From: Ophthalmolycus amberensis
Lineage: Eukaryota; Chordata; Actinopteri; Perciformes; Zoarcidae
Length of the DNA: 64,000 nucleotides
Reading direction: 5' to 3'
Assembly (NCBI GenBank): GCA_024529925.1
Contig: JAFEUB010000724.1
Location: 352,814 to 416,813 of the forward strand
This document shows, piece by piece, positions 1 through 29,276 of this stretch. Under the pieces are notes generated by a model. The model saw only the letters and a program-made list of their open reading frames with translations, did no database searches and had not been told where the DNA came from. The position numbers and the translations under genes are program-made. Numbering within the stretch: the first letter of the stretch is position 1; each line of letters starts with the position of its first letter.

Positions 1-603
1 AGTCATACGTACTACAGCTGGCTGTGACCAGCAGGTACAACACCGTGAGAGGAATGTGCCTGTAGGAACATGATCGCTGACTAGATTTCATTCTGTTGGT
101 AGAAATTGGCTGTTTAATAAAGAAGCCCTCTCTTTTAGAGTTTCTGGACTGACGACTAAATATGATGCTAATGTTGATATTTTAGACCACGGACACCTTT
201 TCTCCAACCATGTGTATGACTGATAGTACATTCATGAGAACAATACCATATCTCTATTATATTTAACCTTTGTTTAACCAGACAAGTCATGCATTGATTT
301 GAATTATTTTTTATAAGATAATTTCATAGAGCATTTGTGACCATGACATGTATATGAGCAGGACATTTTACTTTCAGAGAATAAAATTGGAATCACTTGT
401 CTTTCTCTTGTGGTTCTGTGACGTCTTTTGTCTTGGAATAAAATTAAAAATGTAAAATAATTGTGTCTGTGGTGTGATGAGGTTGATGCGATCTTGCAAA
501 AGCGAAGCAATTTGGTCCCTTGACATAAAACAGATTTTTCGAGTTTTTTTCTCGGAAATTTGCGAAGCTGTGTCATCGTAGTCGTAGAAAGAATAAAACT
601 TAC
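1..603. other. mtmr14 intron 13, left edge of window
   Basis: AT-rich intronic DNA. I looked for the next mtmr14 exon (the 'FFFCFNFLKHI' block) and did not see it. No recognised repeat. Confidence 0.6.
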
Positions 604-18388
<17,785 letters not shown>

Positions 18389-18930
18389 AGCGCCACGACC
18401 CGCGGTGGTGGCCTCTAGCCGAACTCGACCTCCTTCAAACACCGCAGAGCCTTGTCCTTTGGAACGGGAAGACCGACCAGGCCATCCCTTTCCAGCCAGC
18501 TTCTTCCTGACTGCCCGCTTGAGGGGGCCAGAGCCGGGGACTCTTCCTGAATTCAGGGCACCGGCGAGCTGCTCCACTCTCCAAACACAACCCACGAGCC
18601 AGCCCGCACAGCACGGCGGCTGGTGCTGCTACTGGAGTTAGCACGACTAGCTAACAGGCTAGTTCAGCTTACCAGACGTAGGTTGGTGGTTTTCCACTAA
18701 CTCAAAACCCCCCGTATACTCATTTGAGAGAATTAATTCAGACCTTTGTAGTCCTCCTCATCACTACTGTTTAGTTTGCGTTTGTGACATCAGGTGAATT
18801 GATGCGCGACTCTTAGCAACCCCTAACTGAACTCCGGTCAGCTGGAGTCAGGAAATCTCCAGGATCTTTCCCCGGCCTGCGCACGTTTCCTCAATGTCAC
18901 GTCTTCATGTCTCCTCAGTAACCACGATCA
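18389..18930 (-). promoter_or_regulatory. mtmr14: mtmr14 5' UTR and CpG-rich promoter region
   Basis: Sequence upstream of the mtmr14 ATG is GC- and CpG-rich up to about 18650 and becomes ordinary beyond about 18950, as expected for a housekeeping CpG-island promoter. No TATA box or precise start site can be assigned by eye. Confidence 0.5.
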
Positions 18931-20196
18931 TAGTGATAAACGAATTAAAGTTATACAGTAGTCAACCCGGTGGCTGCAGGATCGCAATGGTGCATACGTA
19001 GTTGTAGCTGAAAGCCCCAGCAGTGGAGAGTGGTGTTGCAATATGTGTAGCTACTACAGTATGAAGGTACATCAGGCGGTAAACAGGAAGCGGACATGAC
19101 CACGTGACACGGCCATCTCCCCCTTTAAATGACGTTTGTTGTTGTTCAGAGCGGGGTCTGATGTTTTGGACTGCCTGCAGCCACAGTTTGTTTACTCAGA
19201 AATGGGAGATCTTCGCCTGTAGTTGGTTCTATCATACTGTAAAATAGGAACACAAATTGTTGAGGTTGTCCATAAAACAAGCGAGGAATTCAAACTTTCT
19301 TCTTTATTAATGAACGCAACGAACTCAATGTAACACAAATCTTACTTCCTCAGTAACCCACTATGTTTACCCAAAGGAAAGCCAAAAAGGAAAATAAATA
19401 CAAAACGTTAAATTGAAATATTGTCCATTATTGACGATTGCATTAACGTTGCATATTACCATTCCAAATAATTAGAAATCACAGAAACAACAAACAAATA
19501 CAAAATATTGTACACAAAGTTGAGGTCCAACAAACAAAGGTAAATATAAAATCTGGTATTTTTTGAAATCTAAGAACTGTTTTTGAAATCTTAAAGCATA
19601 TGCTTATACAATTTCTCTGAAAAAATAATCCATATATGTAGTTAATAATTATAATAATAATAATTAGTGGGTTTGTTAAAAATAAAAGGATATACAGAAG
19701 CATGGACCAGATATTATATAATTGTTGTTGATGTCTAAACAATTATTGTTGTATTGCCAATTATAGTTCCATTAAACATGCAATGGTGACAAAGGGCCCC
19801 ACTGCCTTCTATCTAACTATCTCTTCAAAACCCGGTGGAAGATGTATTGTTTCCATGGTGTGATTAGACTCCAGACAGAGATGAGTGTCCAAACCAATCG
19901 GTTTCCTGACTTTCTTTTTTTGTAAAGTCAACTTATTACAACTTACAGTATACAGCACAGCCCTACTCAGCTCTACTCACTCTTTTTTGGTTTTCCATCA
20001 GCAAAAGTTGCAGATAGTAACCTGGTGCCTGATTTATTTTTTTAGCACGAGGATCCAAGCCAGCTGAGCTGACACTAGAAGGTAAGGGTATATAGGTTTC
20101 CATATAGATGGTATGGACATGTCCCTACCAGTATTTTGGGAGACCGAATTGTCCCTACCAATATTTGACCAAACTTCTCAAATATTGTTTGCATTA
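18931..20196. other. intergenic DNA upstream of mtmr14
   Basis: Mostly AT-rich from 19260 on. No supported gene, RNA or mobile element. Confidence 0.45.
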
Positions 20197-20478
20197 TAGA
20201 TAGATAGATAGATAGATGTAAACTTTATTTATCCCCAGGGGGAAATTCGTTTGTTTCAGCAGCAATTTACAGAGTAAAATATAACATGGAATGCACAATA
20301 TCTACAGTACAATAAAATAACAGAGCAGATATTGAATTGAAGGAATAGATTAATAAAAAATAAAAAATAAGCTAGAATAGAAAATAGAAATGCACAGTAT
20401 ATACCATGAAAATAGTGGTATTAATTAATAAAATTAGCAACTAGTAAACTAAACACCTGGACAGTAGAGCCAGGATCC
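20197..20478 (-). mobile_element. Rex1-type LINE 3' end, 5'-truncated copy
   Basis: Minus-strand 3' UTR ending ..TTTCCCCCTGGGGATAAATAAAG and a (TATC)n tail (plus strand: TAGATAGATAGA then CTTTATTTATCCCCAGGGGG). It aligns along its length to 41618-41910, which is the tail of a Rex1 with a recognisable reverse transcriptase at 46827-47885. No coding part here. Confidence 0.8.
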
Positions 20479-20899
20479 CCAATTATCTTTGGAAAGACGC
20501 ACACAAACAGAGAGAGGAGCAGAGTAGTGATGTTATGGTGTGATCATCATGGCCGTAGCCAGCTATGAGGTCACCGAGGTATTTATTTCCTAAAAAGTCC
20601 ACCGTGATATTGAGCGGAATCTGATTTAAGATTTGAATTGGTTTATATATTATATATCTTTTACAATTGAAAGGTTATTATGGAATAGTTATGGCTCACT
20701 AGCACAAGTACAAATAACTCAGAGTTTTGTCTCTGTTTGAATGTTTATGATTAATCTATCCGGCACTTCATCAGAGGTGGTTCAGTTAATAGTTGTGTGG
20801 ACAACAATACATACTATTGTTATTTATGCCTTATCAGAAGTTGTTTCTGTTACTTTCGGTTTTGAACGTGATCAGAAATCTTTCTGAAACACCTTAGAG

Positions 20900-21616
20900 C
20901 AGGGGTCTCAAACTCATTTTCACTCCGGGCCACATCAGCATCATGGTCGCCCACAAAGGGCCGGTTCGTAAATGTAACTACTCATAACATATTGTTAAAT
21001 AACTGTCTCTGCATTTGATTATTGTTTATTCAAGTGTATAAATATTGTACAGTTATATAAATGTAAAAATATATTTAAGCACATTTCTGTTATTACAACC
21101 TTTTAATTTAGGGTGAATAAACCCACATTACTCTATCAAAGATCAAACTGTTAAAGAAAATAGCAAAGACAAATATCATCAAACACAAGTTATTACAATA
21201 ACTTTGTTCAATGCTTAAAATCTTTTCAAGGGTGCGTTTACACAATCCCACATGAAGTATTTCATGTGTTGTAAAGCCACGTTTAAAGTAGTCTTCAATG
21301 TACTCAATACATTTCCATGTCAAGTGTACAGTAACCAGCCAAAGAGCTGCTTCTGTGACTGTGTGTTTAAGTATCTCATAATTTTGACTTTCAATCTCAT
21401 AATTTTGACTTTCAATCTCATAATTTTGACTTTCTATCTCAGAATTATGACTTTCTACCATAGTTATGACTTTCTATCGCATAACTTCAACTTTCTATCT
21501 CATAATTTCGACTATGGGGATATTTTTATTATCAAGTTTTTTTATTTTATTTTTATTTTTTTGCTGGCGGATTCACGGGCCACATAAAATGACGGGCCGG
21601 GAGTTTGAGACCCCTG
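20900..21616. mobile_element. hAT-type non-autonomous element with perfect 8-bp target duplication
   Basis: Ends CAGGGGTCTCAAACTC.. and ..GAGTTTGAGACCCCTG, with adjacent CGGGCCACAT and GGGCCACATAA. Flanked on both sides by CCTTAGAG (20892-20899 and 21617-21624). 717 bp, no transposase; it holds an internal minisatellite at about 21370-21520. Confidence 0.92.
21370..21520. repeat. about 17-18 bp minisatellite inside a hAT MITE
   Basis: Head-to-tail units of the type CATAATTTTGACTTTCAAT / CATAATTTCGACTTTCTAT, the left three nearly identical and the right ones diverged. On the minus strand it reads as a repeated EIESQNY peptide, with no sign of being a real protein. Confidence 0.85.
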
Positions 21617-21904
21617 CCTTAGAGCTATTAAAGTCCAGGGGCTTATCAATTCAGTCAAATGATTTATTATTATATTTATACTTATCATTGAGGTGAATAG
21701 GTGCCACGCGCACATTTAGAGAGGTTAAATACACAAAAAAAGGAAGAAGAGTATATCATGTCTACAGGTGTGTTGAGTCAGCAGAGATAACATTCATTTT
21801 GAAAAGTTGATTTGTAGGACAATAAATGTCAGAAAGCAATAAGAATGCCTGAAAGCCTTGCTGCATTGTTTCATTATATTTTTATATTTTCAATTGTCAC
21901 CTAG

Positions 21905-22343
21905 TGTCACGAATTCCCCTTCATATTAGTTTATTTTCATCCTTTCTGCTTATTTGACTAACTCTCCTGTCATTTCAGATCCTACCATTCACACCCGATC
22001 ATCTCTCATTCCCCTCACCTGGTCCTCCACACCCATCTCACCTGCAGCCCATTCCCTCATTAGCCCTCACTATTTAGGTCCCTTCACTTGCACTTGTTCC
22101 CTGCCAGATTGTCTTGTGTGTCTCTGCCAAGCTCTCCAGTGTTATCGTACTATTCTGACCTGCCTGTTCCGACCCTGTCTGCCTGTTTTCTCGACCTTGG
22201 ATTTTTGCCTGCCCCTTGTTGGATTTGTTTGCCTTTTGGACTGGCCTCCCGGTGTTGACCCTGCCTTTACCAAGTAAAGAAACCTATACCTGAATCTTGT
22301 CTCCGAGTTGTGCTTTTGGGTTCTAGTATCTGTAATCCTGACA
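21905..22343 (+). mobile_element. solo LTR, 439 bp, 5-bp target duplication
   Basis: Starts TGTCACGAATTCC and ends ..AATCCTGACA, so 5'-TGTCA...TGACA-3' with canonical TG/CA ends. Flanked on both sides by CCTAG (21900-21904 and 22344-22348). No coding sequence. The 3' part is rich in GCCTG/TTGCCTG, as in fish retroelement LTRs. Superfamily not assigned. Confidence 0.8.
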
Positions 22344-22348
22344 CCTAG

Positions 22349-23088
22349 TGCCTGAAGTTTGTGTTTTCCTTTACAGTAAATACTTAAATACATAAATATC
22401 GTCAGTTGTCATTATAGTGGATATAAGGTATATCAAGGTATTGTTTATGATGATGGTGGCAATAACTTGATATGAAACAAATAGACAGCACTTGTAGCCT
22501 CCTATTCACTAATGAGAAAAGGATCAATATCTATGCAGCAGAACCAGAGACGAGCTGCGCCTCACCTGGAAAGTGGACAAGATCAGGCAGCAGCAGCATG
22601 GGGGGGGCGGTGACAAAAAGCTGCGGTCAGGTCGGACAGTTTCGAGCCACTGTCAAATAATACACAGGAAGTCAGCATCTTTCTGAAGTGGCAATTGTTG
22701 CCATGATCCACCCGCTGTTGAAAGAGAGCTGTACATGCAGCAGATGCTGCCTCCCCTATCGTGCTGTTGTAGGTTAATCCAGAGGCCTGCCTCAAGAAGG
22801 ATTTGTTTTTGTAAGAAGAACTATTCTGGCATTCTTGCTGCAGTTAATTTCTTTACCAATGGACCACGGTTGGGACCAGGAGATCGAGGTTCCTGTTTTT
22901 CCTATAATGCTTGGTCCATGCTATGTTCCTCTCTGTGGTGAGTCCTGCCTTTGGAATTCCAAGAAGCATTATGTACAAAATAATCCACAGAGTAAGCAGG
23001 GAGATAAAGGCCAAACTCTCCACTGTACTTTGACTCCCATGGCCACGAGCGATTCCTCAAGGCTTCAGTCAACTTGCTTGAGTTGAGT
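22349..23088. other. intergenic region, possible 5' part of a decayed Harbinger element
   Basis: No recognised motif until about 23089. The frames here may be the decayed N-terminal part of the following transposase relic, but I cannot support that from motifs. Confidence 0.35.
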
Positions 23089-23330
23089 CTTGCTTTTGCC
23101 CATGCTGCTAGTGCCATAGATGGACGCCACATTCGGATTAAAGCTCCAGGGATCCAGCGCTGGGCAGACCATGTGAACCACAAGTTTTTTCCGTCCATAC
23201 AAATGCAGGCCATGTGATGCAAGAGGCAGATTTCTAGATGCGTTTGTGGGCTATCCAGGCGTGGTGCACCGGCTGGCTATCGGTGCCTATTAGAGTGTTT
23301 TCCAACACCAGTATCAGAAAACCCTGTGAT
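23089..23330 (+). pseudogene. decayed Harbinger (HARBI1/ALP1-like) transposase fragment
   Basis: Plus-strand frames read ASAIDGRHIRIKAPG, then HKFFPSIQMQA, then after a frameshift CDARGRFLDAFVGYPGVVH. This is the order of the Harbinger DDE-nuclease core around its first aspartate (IDG.HIRI). Stops and a small deletion show it is dead. Terminal repeats not found. Confidence 0.7.
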
Positions 23331-23814
23331 ACAGCCTCAAATTCTAGATTGGGTATGGGAAAGTATACAAGTCTATATTATGCACTGATCTGATATCACG
23401 TTATCATATCGGTTATCATCTTATTTACACTACACAAGAACAGGTGTCACTCACTACTCGATCCCTACATTCAATTCAATTCATTTTTGTATAGCCCAAA
23501 ATCACAAATTACAAATTTGCCTCAGAGGGCTTTACAATATGTACAAATTTGACATCCTCTTGTCCCGGAACCCTCACATCGGAACAGGAAAAACTCCCCA
23601 AAAAACCCCTTTAACGGGGAGGAAAGAGGAAGAAACCTGTGGGAGAGCAATAGAGGAGGGATCCCTCTCCCAGGATGGACAGAAGTGCAATGATGTCATG
23701 TGTAGAACAGGATAGTGAATTACAACACATTCAATGTAATTACAGCACATTCAATGTATGACACAACCACGACAGGAGGCAACACCTGGTCCAGGTAAAC
23801 CCGGATACACAGGC

Positions 23815-24235
23815 ACCTGTGAGGCGAGAAAGCACAGAGACTCTGGTGAAGAAGCAGGTCAATAATGTGCATTAATGGTATCGGTAATATGAAATAGTAA
23901 TGTGAGTAATAATAAAAATGATATTAGCAGTTGGAGTCAGCAGGGCCATGGTAGGAGGAAGGACCAGGGTCCAGATGAAACCATGCTCCATGGAAACCTG
24001 TGAGGAGAGGAAGCACAAGGACTCCGGGGAAGAGACAAAATCAGTACTGTGCATTAATGGTATCGGTAATAGTATTAATAATGTTAATAATGAAGATCGT
24101 AGTAGGTGTCAGCAGGGCCATGGCTGGTTGAAGAACCAGTGTCCAGATAAAACTGCGGTCATCCTGTGAGGCGAGAAAGCACAAATACTCCGGGGAAGAA
24201 GTAAAGTTCGTAATGAGCATTAATGGGACATCAAT
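23815..24235 (-). repeat. three imperfect tandem units in the LINE A 3' UTR
   Basis: Units starting near 23815, 23998 and 24163 share CCTGTGAGGCGAGAAAGCAC.. and ..GTGCATTAATGGTATCGGTA; spacing is about 183 and 165 bp. They lie between the ORF2 stop and the LINE tail. Confidence 0.75.
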
Positions 24236-24353
24236 GCATACAGACGGAGGTGAAGAAGAGGAGGAGAGGGTTGCTCAGTGTTGGAAGTCCCCCTGTAGTT
24301 TTTGCCTATACCAGTTTGTCCATGGGCCGGTCCAAGGCAAGCCAGAGCCAGCC

Positions 24354-25405
24354 CTAACTATAAGCACTATCAAAGAGGAAAGTCTTAAGCCTACTCTTAA
24401 ATGTGGTGAGTGTGTCTGCCCCCCGGACTGAAACTGGAAGCTGGTTCCACAGAAGAGGAGCTTGATAACTGAAGGCTCTGGCTCCCATCCTACTTTTTAA
24501 GACTCTAGGAACCACAAGTAACCCTGAATTAATGGATCGCAGCTCTCTAGTAGGGCAGTATGGTACTATAAGCTCTTTAAGATATGATGGAGCCTGACCA
24601 ATTCGGGCTTTGTAGGTAAGTAAAAGGATTTTAAATTCTATTCTAGATTTTACAGGGAGCCAGTGCAGAGACGCTAATACAGGAGTAATATGATCTCTCC
24701 TCTTAGTTCTTGTTAGTACACGAGCTGCAGCATTCTGGATCAGCTGTAGAGATTTAAGAGACTTATTAGAGCAGCCTGAAAATAAGGAATTGCAATAATC
24801 TAGTCTAGAGGTAACAAATGCATGAACTAATTTCTCTGCATCGCTTTGAGATAGGATGTGCCTGATTTTTGAAATATTACATAGGTGAAAAAAGGCAGTC
24901 CTAGAAATAAGTTTTATCTGAGAGTTGAAAGACAAATCCTGATCAAAGGTAACTCCAAGTTTCTTGACGGTGCTGCTGGATGCCAGCGCAATGCCATCTA
25001 GAGAAACTATATCATTAGATAACTGATTTCGGAGGTGTTCTGGGCCTAGTAGAATAACTTCAGTTTTGTCTGAGTTTAACATCAGGAAGTTGCAGGTCAT
25101 CCAGGTTTTTATGTCCTTAAGACACACTTGCAGTTTAGCAAGCTGGTTGGTTTCGTCTGGTTTGATCGATATATATAATTGAGTATCATCTGCATAACAA
25201 TGAAAGGTTATAGAGTGTTTTCTGATAATATTGCCTAAAGGAAGCATATATAAGGTGAACAAGATTGGTCCAAGCACAGAACCTTGTGGAACTCCATAAC
25301 TGACGTTGGTCTTCATCGAGGCTTCATCATTTACATAAACAAACTGAGATCGATCCGATAAATAGGATCCAAACCAGTTCAGTGCGGTTCCTTTGATGCC
25401 AATAT
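24354..25405 (-). pseudogene. LINE A ORF2, 3' part: reverse transcriptase core and C-terminus
   Basis: Reads GIKGTALNWFGSYLSDR, GVPQGSVLGPILFTLYM, the catalytic box HCYADDTQLY, and the L2-type C-terminus SRLDYCNSLF, LQLIQNAAARVLT, HWLPVKSRIEFKILLL, ending LKTFLFDSAYS. This is the part of ORF2 downstream of the solo LTR. Joined to 26041-27989 with one ATAT copy removed, the total is 2,997 bp, an exact multiple of three, so the LTR is the only visible lesion. Confidence 0.9.
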
Positions 25406-26040
25406 TGTAAATAAAATATACATTCATTCAATGTTAAACACAGCTTATACGCGGATATGTGAGTTCTAGTGCACGAAGGTCAAATACTCCAGGCGGGGCA
25501 CTCTAGCGCTCATCTGAACACAGTGAAAAGTACTAGAACTCTGAAGGATAGCCTTTGCCCCAGTTAACTGTCACATAGTCTTACAGAAAACCAGATTCAA
25601 CTGCCTGCTCCGTCTTAGAGATAGAGAGAAGGCGCCCTAGCTTATCTAGCGCCCAGCTTATCTAGCTGTTCGGACATAACAATATGCAGTTGCATCAACA
25701 TACACACACACTGATGATGCAGAGAAGGCGGTCCCGGACGTGAGCCAGTGTGGGCGGAAAATGCCCAGCGCTCCTACCAGGCCGCTGATCAGCTAAACAC
25801 AGCTCCGCCTGCAACTTTGCTTTAACCAATAGGCTTCCATAAGGAAGAACCTATACCCCCGCATGCGCACTCTGTCTAAGCGCCTTTTAGCTTTCATTTG
25901 CTCCTACAGAGCAGACTTTTTTCTAGGTCCGTGCACGTTTAACTGCTGGACATAATAATTCTGTTACAAATAAACCTTATTGCTTGAATTGAGCTAAACG
26001 CCTCGACCTGAGTCTGTTCACCTGAGTTTTCTCCTCAACA
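25406..26040 (+). mobile_element. solo LTR, 635 bp, inserted in LINE A ORF2
   Basis: Starts TGTAAATAAAATATACATTC and ends GTTTTCTCCTCAACA; canonical TG...CA. Flanked on both sides by ATAT (25402-25405 and 26041-26044). A likely polyadenylation signal (AAATAAACC) lies about 65 bp before the 3' end. No coding sequence, so it is a recombination remnant of an LTR retroelement or endogenous retrovirus of unknown family. Confidence 0.88.
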
Positions 26041-27989
26041 ATATAATGTTCCAGTCTCTGCAACAGGATGTAGTGGTCTATAGTGTCGAACGCAGCACTA
26101 AGGTCTAACAGGACAAGAACAGAGACGAGTCCTTTGTCTGATGCGATTAGAAGGTCATTAGTTATTTTTACCAGAGCTGTCTCTGTGCTATGATGCTTTC
26201 TAAATCCTGACTGAAAATCCTCAAATAAACTATTGTTACACAGAAAGTCACACAACTGATTTGCAACTGCTTTCTCAAGGATCTTAGAGAGGAAGGGAAG
26301 GTTAGAGATCGGTCTATAGTTGGCCAACACCTCTGGATCCAGAGTGGGCTTCTTAAGAAGAGGTTTAATCACAGCTACTTTAAAGGACTGTGGTACATGA
26401 CCTGTTACTAAAGACAGGTTGATGATATCTAATAAAGTTGTGCTAATTAATGGTAGCACTTCTTTAAGCAGCCTAGTCGGTATAGGGTCTAAGAGACAGG
26501 TGGAAGGTTTAGACGTAAAAATTGTTGAAGTCAGTTTGTCAAGGTCAATGGGAGTAAAGCCATCTAAACATATATCAGGGTTTACAGCTGTTTCTAAGGT
26601 TACTCTATTTGTGGAAAGATCGGTCGAGGGCAGGAGATTATTAATGTTCTCTCTAATAATTATAATTTTATCATTAAAGAAGTTCATGAAGTCATTGCTA
26701 CTGAGGTCTATAGGGATACTCGGCACAACAGAGCTGTGACGCTCTGTCAGCCTGGCTACAGTGCTGAAGAGGAACCTGGGGTTGTTCTTATTTTTCTCTA
26801 TTAACGATGAGTAATAAGCTGCTCTGGCATTACGGAGGGCCTTCTTATATGTCTTAAGACTGTCTCGCCAGAGTAACCGAGATTCTTCCAAGTTAGTGGA
26901 ACGCCATGTTCTTTCAAGTTTTCGCGATGTTTGCTTTAATTTGCGGGTTTCAGGGTTATACCATGGAGCGAATCTCCTTTGTTTTACCAACTTCTTTTTT
27001 AAAGGAGCAATAGAGTCTAGTGTCCTTCTCAGTGAGCTTGTAGCACTGTCGACAAGATGATCAATCTGGGTAGGACTAAAGTTAGCACAGGAGTCCTCCG
27101 TCACATCGAAGCATGGTATTGAGTTAAATACAGACGGAATCACTTCTTTAAATTGAGCTACGGCACCATCAGATAGACATCTAGTGTAGTAACTCTTGCT
27201 TAACGGTGTACACTCCGTTAGTAAGAATTCAAAGGTTATTAGATAATGGTCCGATAGAAGAGGGTTCTGTGGATAGACTATTAAATCTTCTATGTTAATG
27301 CCATAAGTCAGAACCAGGTCGAGAGTGTGGTTAAAACAGTGAGTGGGTTTCTGTACATTCTGACAGAAACCAATCGAATGTAATAATGAAATAAATGCAG
27401 TACTGAGGCTATTGTTCTCGACATCCACATGAATATTAAAGTCACCTACAACAATTACTTTATCTGTTTTAAGGACTAGACTTGATAAAAACTGAAAAAA
27501 TTCCGATAAAAATTCCGAATACGGACCTGGGGCCCGGTACACTATAACAAATATAACTGGCTGTATTGTTTTCCAGGTTGGGTGTGAAAGACTAAGAACC
27601 AAGCTTTCAAATGAATTATAGTCTAGTTTAGGTTTAGGGTTTAATAATAGGCTAGAGTCAAAGATGGCTGCTACTCCACCTCCTCGGCCGGCGCCTCGAG
27701 GAATGTGAGTATTGATATGACTTGGAGGAGTTGATTCATTTAGGCTGACATATTCATCATTACTCAGCCAGGTTTCAGTAAGACAAAATAAATTAATATG
27801 ATTATCTGATATTAGCTCATTTACTAGTAGAGCTTTAGATGACAAAGATCTGATATTTAAGAGTCCACATTTAATTATCCTATTTTGTTGTACTGTTGCG
27901 GTAGTTTTAACTTGGATTAAGTTATTTTGTTTAACTCCTCGATCGTTTATTTTTGATTTAATTAATTTAAGTGGCCGTGGGGCAGACAC
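26041..27989 (-). pseudogene. LINE A ORF2, 5' part: AP endonuclease and N-terminal reverse transcriptase
   Basis: Endonuclease landmarks in order: GLLNIRSLSSKALL, FCLTETWL, VGDFNIHVD, HTLDLVLTYGI, LLSDHYLI. Then RT landmarks VIKPLLKKPTLDPE, NYRPISNLPFLSKILEKAV, FQSGFRKHHSTETALVK and VLLDLSAAFDTIDH. The frame is open up to HYI, where the solo LTR enters; beyond that the frame reads LTR sequence to a stop at 25977. Confidence 0.92.
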
Positions 27990-28085
27990 AGTCTCTATGT
28001 GGTTTTGCGTGAGTAACTGCTCTAATGGAAGCTCAGAGGAGTGTGTAAGACTGCAACTCTGCTTCCTGGTCTGATCTCTGGGTTG

Positions 28086-29276
28086 TCATGCACCAGGTCC
28101 ATACAGAAACTGGGTCAGATTTGCAGAGATGAGATCTGCTCCATCCAAAGTAGGATGAATGCCGTCCCTCCTAAGCAAACCAGGTTTTCCCCAGAAAGTG
28201 TCCCAGTTATCTACGAAGCCCACATTGTTTGCTGGGCACCACCAAGACAGCCAGCGGTGAAACGATGACATGCGGCTAAACATTTCATCATTGGTCAGAT
28301 TCGGGAGGGGGCCAGAGAAAACTACGGAGTCCGACATGGCTTTTGCGTATGTACACACAGATTCCACATTTACTTTAGTGATCTCAGAGAGCCGTAGCCG
28401 GCTGTCATTCCCGCCGACGTGAATAACAATCTTACTGTATTTACGGTTATCTTTAGCCAGTACTTTCAGGTAGGACTCAATGTCGCCTGCTCTGGCCCCG
28501 GGTATACATGTAACTGTAGCCTCTGGTTTAGCTAACTTCACGTTTCTCAGAATAGAGCTACCTATGACCAGAACTCTGCTGGGTGCAGAAGACCCGTTTG
28601 TAACGCGAGGTGGCTGCTGGCGAGTCGAGTGCTTCGCCCCAGGTTTAAGCCTCCCGGGAGCAGTCACCCGGCCCCCCGGCTGCTCGGGGGCTGAAGGGAG
28701 ACGGTTAGCGGGAGCCACATCTGTTTGGGCCGCATCGGCTACGCCCGCAGTCACCAGCGTCTTAGCTTCCATGGTGCGGAGCCGTACTTCTATCTCGCTA
28801 AGCCTTGCATCTAACCGTTGAGTTAACGTTACCTCCGTCTGCGCCAACGAGTAGGGGTGAAGGGTAGAGGAAGCCCGGGAGGGAGTATTCTCCGTCAGGA
28901 CTGCAAAATGGTTGGAGGTGGTTAACGGAAACTCCCCAGCTGGTTTTCTCAGGACGCCGCGGCGTACCACCTCCGTCCAGGATGGTTTCGGAGTGGAGCT
29001 ATGGGTCGGGTCTATAGCAGGTCCTCTCAGCTCGTGGCCGGAGGACCGACTACACTCCCCGTACGCAGGGCGGGGTAGCCAGGGAATAGTGTCCGCAGTA
29101 TCCGAGACCAGTTGAAATTGCATAGAGATATGCTTTGCCTGGGCCGCTGCTACGGATACGAATCCGTCGATCAGCTGTTCCCTTTTCCGGACTTCAGACT
29201 CCAGGCGGTGAAAATCGTCCCTTAACTGTGAGTATGCGAGTTTGCAGTCTCCACACAGACCTGGCCAAGTGGCCAT
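28086..29276 (-). CDS. LINE A ORF1: coiled-coil region plus SGNH/GDSL esterase-like domain
   Basis: From MATWPGLCGDCKLAY (an upstream in-frame ATG at 29360 adds 28 residues). The N-terminal part has a CxxC (CGDC) and a short heptad-like helix with FHRLESEVRKREQLI. The C-terminal half is an SGNH hydrolase fold: block I VIGSSILRN (near 28555), block III HVGGND (near 28415), block V RRDGIHPT (near 28160), so Ser, Asn and the Asp-His pair are all present. In L2/CR1 elements this protein probably binds RNA or membranes; the role of the esterase is unclear. About 396 residues, no stops. Confidence 0.88.
   Translation of the reverse strand: MATWPGLCGDCKLAYSQLRDDFHRLESEVRKREQLIDGFVSVAAAQAKHISMQFQLVSDTADTIPWLPRPAYGECSRSSGHELRGPAIDPTHSSTPKPSWTEVVRRGVLRKPAGEFPLTTSNHFAVLTENTPSRASSTLHPYSLAQTEVTLTQRLDARLSEIEVRLRTMEAKTLVTAGVADAAQTDVAPANRLPSAPEQPGGRVTAPGRLKPGAKHSTRQQPPRVTNGSSAPSRVLVIGSSILRNVKLAKPEATVTCIPGARAGDIESYLKVLAKDNRKYSKIVIHVGGNDSRLRLSEITKVNVESVCTYAKAMSDSVVFSGPLPNLTNDEMFSRMSSFHRWLSWWCPANNVGFVDNWDTFWGKPGLLRRDGIHPTLDGADLISANLTQFLYGPGA

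Noticed and set aside
18389..18595. N-terminal extension of mtmr14 from the ATG at 18595
   Set aside because: The added residues (MGCVWRVEQLAG...) are Arg/Gly-rich, GC-driven and do not resemble the family, whereas MMAASPT at 18388 has a good context and fits the family length.
22142..22277. Proline-rich peptide in plus frame at 21954-22277
   Set aside because: It lies wholly inside the solo LTR at 21905-22343.
26419..26739. Plus-strand open frame inside LINE A
   Set aside because: Antisense shadow of ORF2.
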